A stretch of 64,000 nucleotides of DNA from CAIXSC01 sp046349915 (GTDB lineage: Bacteria; Planctomycetota; Planctomycetia; Pirellulales; Pirellulaceae), in contig JAXMBL010000003.1 of NCBI GenBank assembly GCA_046349915.1, positions 186,001-250,000 of the forward strand. The letters are read 5' to 3'. Under the pieces are notes generated by a model that was not told the origin of the DNA, did not search any database, and saw only the letters and a program-made list of their open reading frames with translations. Below are positions 51,271 to 61,300 of the stretch, piece by piece. The position numbers and the translations under genes were made by a program. Every line of letters starts with the position of its first letter. Positions within the stretch are counted from its first letter, which is position 1.

Positions 51271-53547
51271 TTAGTGTCGGAAGAGAAATTCCTTGGCGTT
51301 CAGCAATGCCCAGGCTAGGTCTCGCACGGCTGCCGCACGTTCCTGGCCGACGCCAAGCCATTGAGCGGCTTGCCGTTGTTCGTCCGAGGTGGGCGAGCGG
51401 TTCAATGTCGTCCAGTACATGTCGTCCACCAGCGACTCGACGGACGACTCCCATCGGGCCCATTGCTCGATCCGACCCGCATTCGATTCAAGCCGTTCTT
51501 GCAACTCCTGGCCGCCAATCAATACCAAGGCCTGCTTCAACGTTGTTTCCTCGGAACGCTCGCAGGCACACGCCAGCAAACGCTGCGGTTTTCCGAACGT
51601 GGACAGCATGCGGTCGCCTTCCGTGGCTTTGCGGTCCTTGTCGCGCGAACGGCGAACGCCGGGTAACTGTCCGGCTCGCAGCACCTTGTCATACCCGCTG
51701 AATTGCAGCGGTTCATCCAGCACTTGGGATTGAGCGTCGAGCAGCGCTTCGGCGGGCAACCGACGCACGATCGCTCGCGCGAACAGCGAGTCCTCCGCGA
51801 TGTTGGTATCGTTCGGCCGTGAGTCCAAACGATACAGTCGCGACAAGACCAATTCACGCACCAAGCCGCGCACATCGAAGCCGCGACGCGTCAAGTCGTC
51901 CGCGAGAAACTCCAGCAGGGCGGGGTGCGCCGCTGGATTCGTCGAACGCAGGTCGTCGACCGGTTCGACTAGCCCGCGGCCCATCACCTGAAACCAAAGA
52001 AAGTTGGCCTGAGTGCGAGCGAATCGTCGATTGGTCGACGTCGCAAGCCATTCCGCTAATGGTACGCGGCGATCCAAATGAGGCGCCATTTCCGGCGTCG
52101 ACTCGCCGAGATACCGAGGCATGGCGTCGCGACCCGTTCGCGGGTTCACTACTTCGCCGGCATCCAGCACCTTGACGATCTGATCCCCGACGAACTCGTG
52201 CTTATCCAGTTTGTCCTTCCGATTGTTCTCGACGATCTGATAGTCGACTCGAGCGAAGAGCGCCATCCACTGGTAGAAATCGTCTTGAGTCCAGCGGTCA
52301 AACGGGTGATTGTGACACTGGGCGCACTGCAATCGCACTCCCAAAAACAATCGCCCCACCGTCTCGCCTCGCGATACCGGATCGCGTAACGAACGGTAAA
52401 AATTGGCGGGAGGGACTTCGTACGTACTACCTTGAGCCGTCAACAACTCGCGGACAAATTGATCGAGCGGTTTGTCGCGGTTGAAGCTCTCGCGAATCCA
52501 ACCATGAAATCGCTCGACTCCCTTCGCATCCAAGACCTTTTCCTCGACCCTGAGCAGGTCGCTCCAAGCGAGCGCCCAGCGGTCGGCGAACGCGGGTCGA
52601 GCCAGCAGGCGATCGATCCACCGCTGCCATTTATCGACCGCTGGATCATCCACGAACTCCTTGGCTTCCTCGGGTGTTGGGAGTAGCCCTAGCAAGTCGA
52701 GCGACGAGCGACGAACGAGTGTCGCGTCATCGGCCATGGGAGCGGGGCGTACGCGAAGAGCGTGCCATCGCTCGCGCCACAGTTGGTCGATGACATTCGT
52801 CGCCGGGAATTCGCTCTCCGCCCAGGGACTGCGTTGCGGGACGAACGCGATTCGCACGGGAATTTGCTGGTTCAGATAGCGGACGACCACCGTCGACTCG
52901 CCAAACTGCTCGCGCCGCACCACTCCCTCGCGATCCACTCGCGCCGCGAGATTCGATACCTCGAAGGTTGCGAGTCTGGTGACGTTGCGTTGAGACCCGT
53001 CAGCGAATTGAGCCGTCGCTTGCAGCGGGACTGAGTCATGAGGTTCGACGACCACCGATTCCACGGGAGTCACCGTCACCGAGACGACTTCAGGGAGCGC
53101 TGGCGAATCGGCGGGGCAACCGGCCGCGATCCAATCGCGAATCAGCGAGTATTCGCTGTCCGATTTCTGAAACCGCACGCCGCCTTGATGGGGCGTGCGC
53201 CCTGTCGCCTTTTGCAAGAGCAGGCTGTCGTCGGGGCTCGCCATATCGATCCGACGTCCTCCGTGCTCGCGCACGAGTGCACGAAGATCATCAGCGGCGC
53301 TTTGCCCGCGCAACGAAAGTAAGAGTCCTCCCTTGCCGTTCAAGTTGCCGTGGCAGGCCCCTTGATTGCAGCCCGCTCGGGAGAGCACGGCCATCACGTC
53401 TTGCGAGAACGACGGCGTCGCGGAATTGGATTCGGCGGCGGTTGCGACGCCGTTCATGCCGACGATCGATCCGATCGCCAATCCCCACAACACCACTGGC
53501 AGCGACCAGACTGTCATGAAAGGGAGTGAACGGGCCATATGCTTCAC
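51271..53547 (-). CDS. DUF1549/DUF1553 secreted protein with Big-2-like domain
   Basis: This 758-aa protein has a signal peptide near residues 4-36. The first haem-like motif is 'CNQGACH' (CX4CH, not the standard CXXCH), and 'CAQCHNHPFDRW' follows in DUF1549. Domains in order are the N-terminal cytochrome-like region (about 45-150), a Big-2-like beta domain (about 160-245, 'PLQATAQFADGSQRNVTRLATFEVSN'), DUF1549 (about 250-440) and DUF1553 (about 480-725). It is the last gene of a leftward cluster with two DUF1501 genes; the gap to the next is 36 bp. Confidence 0.88.
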   Translation of the reverse strand: MKHMARSLPFMTVWSLPVVLWGLAIGSIVGMNGVATAAESNSATPSFSQDVMAVLSRAGCNQGACHGNLNGKGGLLLSLRGQSAADDLRALVREHGGRRIDMASPDDSLLLQKATGRTPHQGGVRFQKSDSEYSLIRDWIAAGCPADSPALPEVVSVTVTPVESVVVEPHDSVPLQATAQFADGSQRNVTRLATFEVSNLAARVDREGVVRREQFGESTVVVRYLNQQIPVRIAFVPQRSPWAESEFPATNVIDQLWRERWHALRVRPAPMADDATLVRRSSLDLLGLLPTPEEAKEFVDDPAVDKWQRWIDRLLARPAFADRWALAWSDLLRVEEKVLDAKGVERFHGWIRESFNRDKPLDQFVRELLTAQGSTYEVPPANFYRSLRDPVSRGETVGRLFLGVRLQCAQCHNHPFDRWTQDDFYQWMALFARVDYQIVENNRKDKLDKHEFVGDQIVKVLDAGEVVNPRTGRDAMPRYLGESTPEMAPHLDRRVPLAEWLATSTNRRFARTQANFLWFQVMGRGLVEPVDDLRSTNPAAHPALLEFLADDLTRRGFDVRGLVRELVLSRLYRLDSRPNDTNIAEDSLFARAIVRRLPAEALLDAQSQVLDEPLQFSGYDKVLRAGQLPGVRRSRDKDRKATEGDRMLSTFGKPQRLLACACERSEETTLKQALVLIGGQELQERLESNAGRIEQWARWESSVESLVDDMYWTTLNRSPTSDEQRQAAQWLGVGQERAAAVRDLAWALLNAKEFLFRH

Positions 53548-53583
53548 ACGCCGATTCTTGGAGGCTCTTCGGTCGCTGTCGGC

Positions 53584-54945
53584 TTAGCCCACGAGTTCCG
53601 CGATGGGCTTCACGTTCGGCTCAACGATGTACTGCGGCCGACCGCGGAAGTCGAACATGCGAGGAGCGGACGACCACTGGATGCCCAGGTTGTGGTACAG
53701 CGTGGCGTGGACCTCTTCGAACGTCACTGGTCGCGAAATGGGTTCGCCACCCATGCGATCGGTTTCGCCAATCACTTGGCCGGTTCGCATGCCTCCGCCC
53801 GCCATCAACGCGCACGACACTCGGGGCCAGTGGTCGCGGCCGGCATCTTTGTTGATCTTGGGGGTCCGTCCGAACTCGCCCCACACGACCACCGTGCAAT
53901 CCTTATCGAGTCCTCGCTCATGGAGATCCTCGATCAACGCGGATACGCCTTGATCGAACACCGGCAGTTCTTCCTTCGCGTTGCGGAAGTTCTGGCCGTG
54001 CCAATCCCAAAAGCTGTAGTTGACTGTGACCACGCGAGCACCCGCCTCGATCAGGCGTCGAGCGAGCAGCAGGTTTTGCGGCACTCGCGGCGCCCCGTCC
54101 CCCTTGGGTTGATTGGGATTGCCCGTGCCGTAACGCTCGCGAGTCTTCGCGTCTTCCTTGCTGACATCAAGTGCGTCGAACAAGTCGGAGGAAGTCAGGA
54201 TGCCCATCGCTCTCTGCGTGAACACGTCCATTCCTTCCATCGCACCTCGATTGTCCCACTCGCGACGGAAGCCATCGAGCGACTGAAGTAGATTGCGACG
54301 ATCCGACAGATGGTCGAGCGTCACGCCTTGCAGGACGAGGTCATCGCGGCCCGGACCTGTCGGGCGGAAGGATGAATTGCCGAGCCCCAAGAATCCGGGG
54401 CCGGGCTCGTTGTACGGTTTGTGCTGCGTGGTGTAGCAGAGACTGACGTAGGGAGGAACGCCCGGCGCGATTGGGCCTTGAAGCTTCGAGACGACCGCAC
54501 CCAAATGCGGCCAACCGCCCGCCGGTTCGTTCTGACTCAAGTGACCTGTGTAGCATTGGTAGCCCGCGTGATCGTCGCGGCAACCGACGACCGTGCGAAT
54601 CGGGACCAGCTTGTCCATGATCTTGGCGAGTCGCGGCAGCAGCTGGCAGACCTCGATCCCAGGCACGCTGGTCGCGATCGGATCAAACTCGCCCCGCACC
54701 TCGACGGGCGCGTCCACCTTGATGTCATACATGTCCTGATGCGGCGGGCCGCCGCACAGGAACACCATGATGACCGACTTGTGCGACGACGACCCCGAAC
54801 CGTTTCGAGCGGCGGACGCCTCCAGTTCCAGCAGGCGAGGCAACGTCAGTCCACCCAATCCCAACGCGCCAACTCGCAAGAATCCACGACGCGATACTCC
54901 GTCGCAATGACGACGCGAATCCTGAGGTCCGAAGAGTGTAAGCAT
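53584..54945 (-). CDS. DUF1501 family secreted protein
   Basis: This 453-aa protein has a short signal-like start (RRGFLRVGALGLGGLTLPRLLEL, Tat-type RRGFLR). Landmarks are 'IMVFLCGGPPHQDMYDIK', 'HAGYQCYTGH', 'GLGNSSFRPTGPG', 'VVWGEFGRTPKINKDAGRDHWPRVSCALMAGGGMRTGQVIG' and 'IQWSSAPRMFDFRGRPQYIVE'. It is a close paralogue of the next gene upstream (55050), with the same length and start; tandem duplication is likely. Confidence 0.92.
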   Translation of the reverse strand: MLTLFGPQDSRRHCDGVSRRGFLRVGALGLGGLTLPRLLELEASAARNGSGSSSHKSVIMVFLCGGPPHQDMYDIKVDAPVEVRGEFDPIATSVPGIEVCQLLPRLAKIMDKLVPIRTVVGCRDDHAGYQCYTGHLSQNEPAGGWPHLGAVVSKLQGPIAPGVPPYVSLCYTTQHKPYNEPGPGFLGLGNSSFRPTGPGRDDLVLQGVTLDHLSDRRNLLQSLDGFRREWDNRGAMEGMDVFTQRAMGILTSSDLFDALDVSKEDAKTRERYGTGNPNQPKGDGAPRVPQNLLLARRLIEAGARVVTVNYSFWDWHGQNFRNAKEELPVFDQGVSALIEDLHERGLDKDCTVVVWGEFGRTPKINKDAGRDHWPRVSCALMAGGGMRTGQVIGETDRMGGEPISRPVTFEEVHATLYHNLGIQWSSAPRMFDFRGRPQYIVEPNVKPIAELVG

Positions 54946-55049
54946 GGCGGGCGACCGGCGAGTGAAAGGCGGAGGGGCGAGGTAATCTAGGCCGCAATCC
55001 AGGGATCGCGGCCGAGTGTATTGGCGATCAAGCGTGTCGGCGATGGCGG

Positions 55050-56411
55050 CTACAGAACTTCCTTCAGTGGCTCAATGCCTTCGTCGACCAAGTACTGGGG
55101 CCGACCGCGCAGGTCGAATTCGCGGATCGCTCGCAGGTTCAGACCCAGGTTCTGGTAGAGCGTGGCCCAGACTTCTTGGAACTTGACCGGGCGTTCGGTG
55201 GCGTATTCGCCCAAGCGATTCGTGGCGCCGATCACTTGCCCCGTTCGCATGCCGCCGCCGGCGAGCAACGCGCAAGAGACTTGCGGCCAGTGATCTCGGC
55301 CCGCGCCAGGATTGATCTTCGGCGTCCGACCGAATTCACCCCAGATTACGACCGAGACGTCTTTGTCGAGTCCTCGCTGGTGCAGATCGCGGATCAAGGC
55401 CGCGGCGGCTCGATCGAGCAACGGGCAGTCTTGTCGCAAGGCCTGGAAGTTCTGCCCATGGTGATCCCACCGGCTGAAATTGAGCGAAACCACGCGAGCG
55501 CCTGCTTCGACCAGTCGGCGAGCGATGAGGAAGTTCTCGGTCAGCTTCGGAGCTCCATCATCACGGAACTTCGAGTCGCCGCGACCATACTGTTCGACCA
55601 ACTCGGGCGCCTCCTTCGAAACATCGAGTGCTTCGGCGAGTTTCGACGAGGTGAGAATGCCAATCGCTTGCGATGTGAATTCATCGATGCCCGCCATTTT
55701 GCCCGTGGTGTCGATGTCGCGGCGGAAGCGATCGAACGAAGTCAGCAGGTTCTGGCGATCCTGGAGTCGATCAAGGGTGATGCCTTGCAGCACCATGTTC
55801 TCACGCTTGCTGGTCTCGCTGCGTCCACCAACCAGTTTGAAGGGCGAATGCGCGATGCCCAAGAATCCGCCGTCTCCGTCGTAGCCCCAAGGACCGTGAT
55901 CGGTCTTGTAGCACAGGCTCAAGTGAGGCGGGATGCTCTTGTTGACCGGGCCTTGCAGCTTCGAGACCCAAGCGCCAGCCGCTGGCCAGCCGCCGGCGGG
56001 CGCCGGATTCAGGTTGCGGCCGGTCATGCATTGGTACGCATCATGTCCGCCCGCGGCGCCGACGACCGAGCGAATCACGACGCACTTGTCCATTTCTTTG
56101 GCCAACTGCGGGAACAGCTCGCCCACTTCGATGCCGGGGACGTTGGTCGAGATCGGCTGGAACTCGCCCCGAATCTCCGACGGCGCGTCAGGCTTGATGT
56201 CCCAAAAATCTTGATGAGGAGGACCGCCGGGCAAGAAGATATTGATGATGGCCTTATGCGACTTGCCGATTCCGGCTTTCGCCTCGGCGGCCAGCAATTG
56301 GGGGAGAGCGAGTCCGCCCATGACCATCCCGCCGATCTTGAGGAAGTCACGGCGAGCTACTCCGTCGCAATAGCCGCTCCGACCCTGTGGCTTACCGAAG
56401 ATTGTCAGCAT
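55050..56411 (-). CDS. DUF1501 family secreted protein, paralogue
   Basis: This 453-aa protein is equal in length to its neighbour and shares the start 'RRDFLKIGGMVMGGLALPQLLA' (Tat motif), 'NIFLPGGPPHQDFWDIKPDAPSEIRGEFQPI', 'WGEFGRTPKINPGAGRDHWPQVSCALLAGGGMRTGQVIG' and 'EFDLRGRPQYLVD'. It is the first gene of the three-gene leftward cluster and lies divergent from the Hsp70-like gene. No function is known. Confidence 0.92.
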   Translation of the reverse strand: MLTIFGKPQGRSGYCDGVARRDFLKIGGMVMGGLALPQLLAAEAKAGIGKSHKAIINIFLPGGPPHQDFWDIKPDAPSEIRGEFQPISTNVPGIEVGELFPQLAKEMDKCVVIRSVVGAAGGHDAYQCMTGRNLNPAPAGGWPAAGAWVSKLQGPVNKSIPPHLSLCYKTDHGPWGYDGDGGFLGIAHSPFKLVGGRSETSKRENMVLQGITLDRLQDRQNLLTSFDRFRRDIDTTGKMAGIDEFTSQAIGILTSSKLAEALDVSKEAPELVEQYGRGDSKFRDDGAPKLTENFLIARRLVEAGARVVSLNFSRWDHHGQNFQALRQDCPLLDRAAAALIRDLHQRGLDKDVSVVIWGEFGRTPKINPGAGRDHWPQVSCALLAGGGMRTGQVIGATNRLGEYATERPVKFQEVWATLYQNLGLNLRAIREFDLRGRPQYLVDEGIEPLKEVL

Positions 56412-56632
56412 CGTGGCTTCTCCCTTAATTTCATTTCGCGGCCCTCTGCGCGCACCACTCCCATCAAGGAGTTCATCGGCATCGTATCGGACGCCATTGA
56501 TAGATTCAAGTTCGGTGCGCGCTTCAAGGCAAGCTTCTGGTACCGGAAGAAGGGTTTACGGTTCCCGTGGCGGGACGCCGTTGTTAATATGCGAGGAGCC
56601 TGACGATTGAGCATCTTGGGGGAGGAAGAGGC

Positions 56633-58183
56633 GTGAGCGAGCACACGACAGCAGGTCGGATTCCGGCCGTTGGCATCGACTTAGGTACGACTTTCTCGGT
56701 CGTGGCTTGCCTGGACGACCTGGGACGACCCCGGACGCTGATTAACGCGGAAGGGGACAAGATCACGCCGAGCACGGTGTTTTTCGAGTCGGATCAGGTG
56801 GTGGTGGGCAAGGAGGCGATTAAGGCCATTGCGACCGACGCGGCCTGTGTCGCCGAGTGTGCCAAACGGGAGCTGGGCCAACGATTTTTCCACAAGACGC
56901 TGGTGGGCCGGCAGTACCCTCCGGAGGCGTTGGAAGCCTTCATTCTGAATAAGCTCCGAATCGATGCCAAGAAGCAGATCGGCGACTTCAATAAGGTGGT
57001 GATCACCGTTCCCGCGTATTTCGATGAGACTCGGCGTAAAGCCACTCAGGATGCGGGATTCATGGCGGGTTTCGAGGTTTTGGACATCATCAATGAGCCG
57101 ACGGCGGCGGCCGTGGCCTTTGGTTTTCAGCATGGATTTCTACGGCCGGATGGAACCGGCAGCATGCCTCGCAAAATCCTCGTCTACGACCTGGGTGGAG
57201 GAACGTTCGACGTCACCGTGATGGAGATTCAGGGGACTCACTTCAACACCTTGGCCACCGACGGCGACGTGGTGCTCGGCGGCCGCGACTGGGACCAGCG
57301 GCTGGTCGATTTCGTCGCGGAGGAGTTCATTCGGAAGTTTGGCGTGGATCCGCGCGAGGAGCCGAATGCGTCAGGGCGACTGTGGCGCGAATGCGAGGAT
57401 GCGAAACGTACGCTATCCGCCCGCTCCAAAGCCACGATCGCTTGCGATTACCAAGGGCATGCCGTTCGACTCGAGATCACTCGGCAACGCTTCCAGGAAA
57501 TGACTCAGGATCTGCTCGACCGCACCGCATTCACCACGCGACAAGCGGTCCATGCCGCGGGGCTCGACTGGAAGGATATCGATCGAGTGCTGCTGGTGGG
57601 AGGTTCTACTCGCATGCCGGCGGTCGTCGACATGTTGAGGCAATTGTCGGGGCGCGAGCCCGATTGTTCGGTGTCGCCCGACGAAGCGGTCGCTCACGGC
57701 GCGTCCTTACACGCCGGCATTTTGCTTGCCAAGCATCATGGTGAAACGCCTCGCTTTCAGATTCGCAACGTCAATTCGCACAGCTTAGGGGTAGTGGCGA
57801 CGGAATCCGAAACCAAGCGGCCTCGTAACGCGATTGTGATTCCCCGCAACACGCCGCTACCCGTGACGGCTCGTCGAGTGTTCAAGACACAGAAGCCGCG
57901 GCAGAGTTCGATTCGAGTGCAGATTGTGGAAGGCGAAAGCATGTCGCCCGACGACTGCTCGCAGTTGGGCAAATGCACCGTTCGCAATTTGCCGCCCGAC
58001 TTACCCGCGCAGACGCCGATCGAAGTTCAATTTCGCTACGAAGAGAATGGACGTTTGACAGTGACCGTGCATGTATCGGGCACCGACACGCAACTCCAGC
58101 ACGAACTCACGCGAGAAAACAGCCTCACCCCCGACCAGCTTGCTAGCTGGCGACGCTATATCAGTGGTCTACCCGTAGTCTAG
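56633..58183 (+). CDS. Hsp70-like protein lacking the lid domain
   Basis: GTG at 56633 after GGAGGAAGAGG gives 516 aa. The nucleotide-binding domain is complete (about 1-390): 'GIDLGTTFSVVACLDDLG', 'VPAYFDETRRKATQDAGFMAGFEVLDIINEPTAAA', 'YDLGGGTFDVTVMEI' and 'LLVGGSTRMPAVVDML'. The substrate-binding beta domain follows to the end ('IPRNTPLPVTARRVFKTQK', 'VSGTDTQLQHEL'). The helical lid and C-terminal tail of DnaK (about 100-120 residues) are absent, so it is a shortened Hsp70 like HscC/DnaK-like paralogues. No DnaJ or GrpE gene is beside it. Confidence 0.93.
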   Translation: MSEHTTAGRIPAVGIDLGTTFSVVACLDDLGRPRTLINAEGDKITPSTVFFESDQVVVGKEAIKAIATDAACVAECAKRELGQRFFHKTLVGRQYPPEALEAFILNKLRIDAKKQIGDFNKVVITVPAYFDETRRKATQDAGFMAGFEVLDIINEPTAAAVAFGFQHGFLRPDGTGSMPRKILVYDLGGGTFDVTVMEIQGTHFNTLATDGDVVLGGRDWDQRLVDFVAEEFIRKFGVDPREEPNASGRLWRECEDAKRTLSARSKATIACDYQGHAVRLEITRQRFQEMTQDLLDRTAFTTRQAVHAAGLDWKDIDRVLLVGGSTRMPAVVDMLRQLSGREPDCSVSPDEAVAHGASLHAGILLAKHHGETPRFQIRNVNSHSLGVVATESETKRPRNAIVIPRNTPLPVTARRVFKTQKPRQSSIRVQIVEGESMSPDDCSQLGKCTVRNLPPDLPAQTPIEVQFRYEENGRLTVTVHVSGTDTQLQHELTRENSLTPDQLASWRRYISGLPVV

Positions 58184-58289
58184 AAGTCTCCAAGCCCGTT
58201 TAAGTCCACCGCACTTATCGAAGTCGAGCAGGCCACACGTTGAATTATTCGCAACAAGCCAATCAAAAGACGACCGAGTAGTCGTTCCG

Positions 58290-58332
58290 CTTTCCCTTCT
58301 CCCTTCTCCTTTTTTCCTTTTTCCTTTTTTCC
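58290..58332 (+). other. Polypyrimidine tract
   Basis: About 43 bases of only C and T, made of CCCTTCT units and then T-rich TTTTTTCC units, lie between convergent genes. It may be part of a transcription end region or form a triplex; nothing else is in the 155-bp gap. Confidence 0.55.
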
Positions 58333-58338
58333 GCGGCC

Positions 58339-61300
58339 CTACTCGCGGCTTAAGTCCAACGCGATCTGCTTGACGGCTTTCAAGTCGAGTTTCCCGGTGC
58401 CCAAGATCGGGAGCGATTCCACTTGGATGTACGAATCGTTTCCGGGAATGTAGATGTTGGGCAAACCCGCGGCCATCAACTCTTGCTGGAGTTCGCTGGG
58501 GGTCTTAGTGATCGCGGTATGGACGACGACTAACCGTTCTCCCTTCTTCGAATCAGGGACGGCGGTGATGATGGCTTTCAGTCCTTCTTCCTCGTTGACG
58601 CCAATCGCTTTGTTCAGGTGCTCTTCGATCAGGATATGAGGCACCATTTCGCCGCCGATCTTCGAGAAGCGGCTCTCGCGGCCCGTGATCTTGATGAAGC
58701 CGTCGTCGTCGAGCACCGCGATATCGCCCGTGCAGTACCAGCCGTCGCGAATCACTTGGGCCGTCAATTCGGGTTGGTGGAGGTAACCTTGCATGACGTT
58801 GGGCCCCTTGATCCAGAGCATGCCCGCTTCGCCGACCGGTTGTTCCACTCCGGTTTCGGGGTGAGTGATTTTGGCGGTGACTCCAGGGATTGGGCGGCCC
58901 ACCGTTCCTTCTTTCCGATCGACTTGATCCGACCCGAAAGAACGCGATGGGGGGATGTTGACGGAGACGAGCGGCGAGAGTTCCGTGGTGCCGTAACCTT
59001 CGACGGGCCGGACGCCGAACTTCTGCTCGAACGCGTCGCACAGATCGCTCGGCAGCTTCTCCGCCCCGGCGACCACCACATCGAGTGTCGCGAACTCTTC
59101 TTTCTCGCAGCGGCGCAAGTAGGTGCGGAGAAACGTGGGAGTGGAGAGAAACACGGTTCCGCGGTACTTGTGGACCAGTTTGCCAACTTGCTTGCCGTCG
59201 AGCGGATTGAAGTGGTAGACGCCGCCGATGTCGAGCGACAGAACGGTCCAGAGCGTCACTGTGTAGCCGAACGAATGGAAGAACGGCAGAATCCCCACCA
59301 GCATATCAGTCGAACTCAACCGCACGACCGTGTCGATCGCCTCGACGTTCGACCCCACGTTGCCGTAGGTGAGCGTGACTCCCTTCGGAGTGCCGGTCGA
59401 ACCCGAGGTGAAGATGATGGTGATGACGTCGTCGGCGGTGACTTCATGCAGCTTCAGCGAACGCTCAATCATGGCCGCCGGCAGCGCGTAGGTTTGCAGG
59501 CCGGTGATCAGTTTATCGGCGAGCGACAGTTTATCGCGGAGATCTTCCAGAAAGACGATTTCGGCATCGAGTTTGAAGTCGAATCGCTCGAGGAATCTTC
59601 GAGTCGTCAGGACGTGACGAATGCCTGCCTGCTTGATGCAAGCATTCATGACGTCGCTGGTCACTGTGTAGTTCAAGTTGACCGAGATGCGGCGATCGAG
59701 GGCGAGTGCCGCGTTGGCGATCGAGCCGCCGGCCGATGGAGGCAACAGCAAGCCGACATAACGCTCGTCAGCGGCCAGCACGTGCTTCCGTAGTAGGCGG
59801 CGGAGGATGAGGGCTCGCATGAGCATTTGGCCGCCGGAGACTTCCGTGCCGAGCGAGTCAGCGACCTTGAGCTTGAATTTGCGCTGTTTAGCGCGGCGAA
59901 TGAACGAACGGGTGACAATCATGGCGTCCTGAGTTCTCCTCGCGACCGCTTGCGATCCAAGTTCCAGTACGGCTTGCCGCACTTGCTGGATGTTCTCTGG
60001 GGTTGGAATAGGGGCGCCGAAATGGATGTGGATCGGATAGGGCCATTTACGCGGCCATTTCCAGAAGAATCTTCCCTTTGAGAAGCTGAAGATACTGCCC
60101 CACAAACCATCGAGAAAGACGGGCACGACCGGCACGTCGGTCCCCTCGGTGATGCGGAGCATGCCGGGCCGAAAGGCCTGAGTTAACCCGGTGCGGGTGA
60201 TCCCGCCTTCGGGGAAAATCGCAACCAGTTCGCCGGCGAGCACGGCTTCGCGGGCTGTCTTGAGCGCCCTCAGGATCGACTTGGGCTTGGAGGCGTCGAT
60301 TGGAATGACGCCATGCATGTCGGCGAGCGCCTTCACCCACTTGTTCTGCAGCGAGCCTACCCAAGCAATCGGGCGGACGGGGCGGGAACTGGTGAGCATC
60401 AGGAGGAAACCGTCGAGCCACGAGATGTGATTAGAGACAAGCACCGCGCCTCCCTCGGGCGGCAGATTGTCTCGTCCGTAGACGTGCAGCCGATAGATCG
60501 TCAAGCTCGAGAGCCAAACGAAGAAACGGAGAGTCGCCTGTGGGATGTGGCAGATGATGTAGATGCAAACGGGAATGGTCAGGATGCCGCAGACCAGAAA
60601 GATCTGACCCGATGACAGCAACGGCTGGTCGTTGGCTCGGATGGGCAGGCGAAAGCCCGAGAAAATCACCGAGGCGAGCGTGATGCCGCCGAAGGTCAGA
60701 AAGTTGCTGGCGGCCAAGATCGCTCCGCGGGATTGAGGAGGACTGCGGTGTTGCAGGTAGGCTTCCAGCGGAACATCGAACAATCCCGCGCCGACTCCCA
60801 GGAGTCCCAGCAACAGCGCGGCGACGAAGTAGGATGCCGTATACGAACCGCCGACCGGACCCGTTGATGCCTCGACTAAGGCGCCTTGGACCGTAAACAA
60901 GGCGATCGACGAACAGGCGAGGACGAAGCCCCCCAGTGGGACAATCCCCAGTTCCACTCGCCCTTGAGACCAGATTCCCGCCAGCACACTCCCCACGCCG
61001 ACGCCAATGGCGAGTGCCGCGAGCAGCGGCGCGACGTCGGTCTGACGAAACACGCCATTCTCGAAGGCAAAGCGGTCAATGTTCAGTTGCGCCAGTGCGC
61101 CGAGGCTCCAGAAAAACGCAATCCCCAAGGCCACTCGAAACAACCCACCACGACTCGCCAATTCCCGCAGATCGTGAAATGTCTTTGGGATCGCGTTCCA
61201 AGGGAATCGCAAAAGAGGGTTGGCGGCGACGATTCCGCGGATTCCAAGCGAGACCGCGAAGCCGACGCCCGCGATGCCGATCAGCACGACGGCGGAGAGC

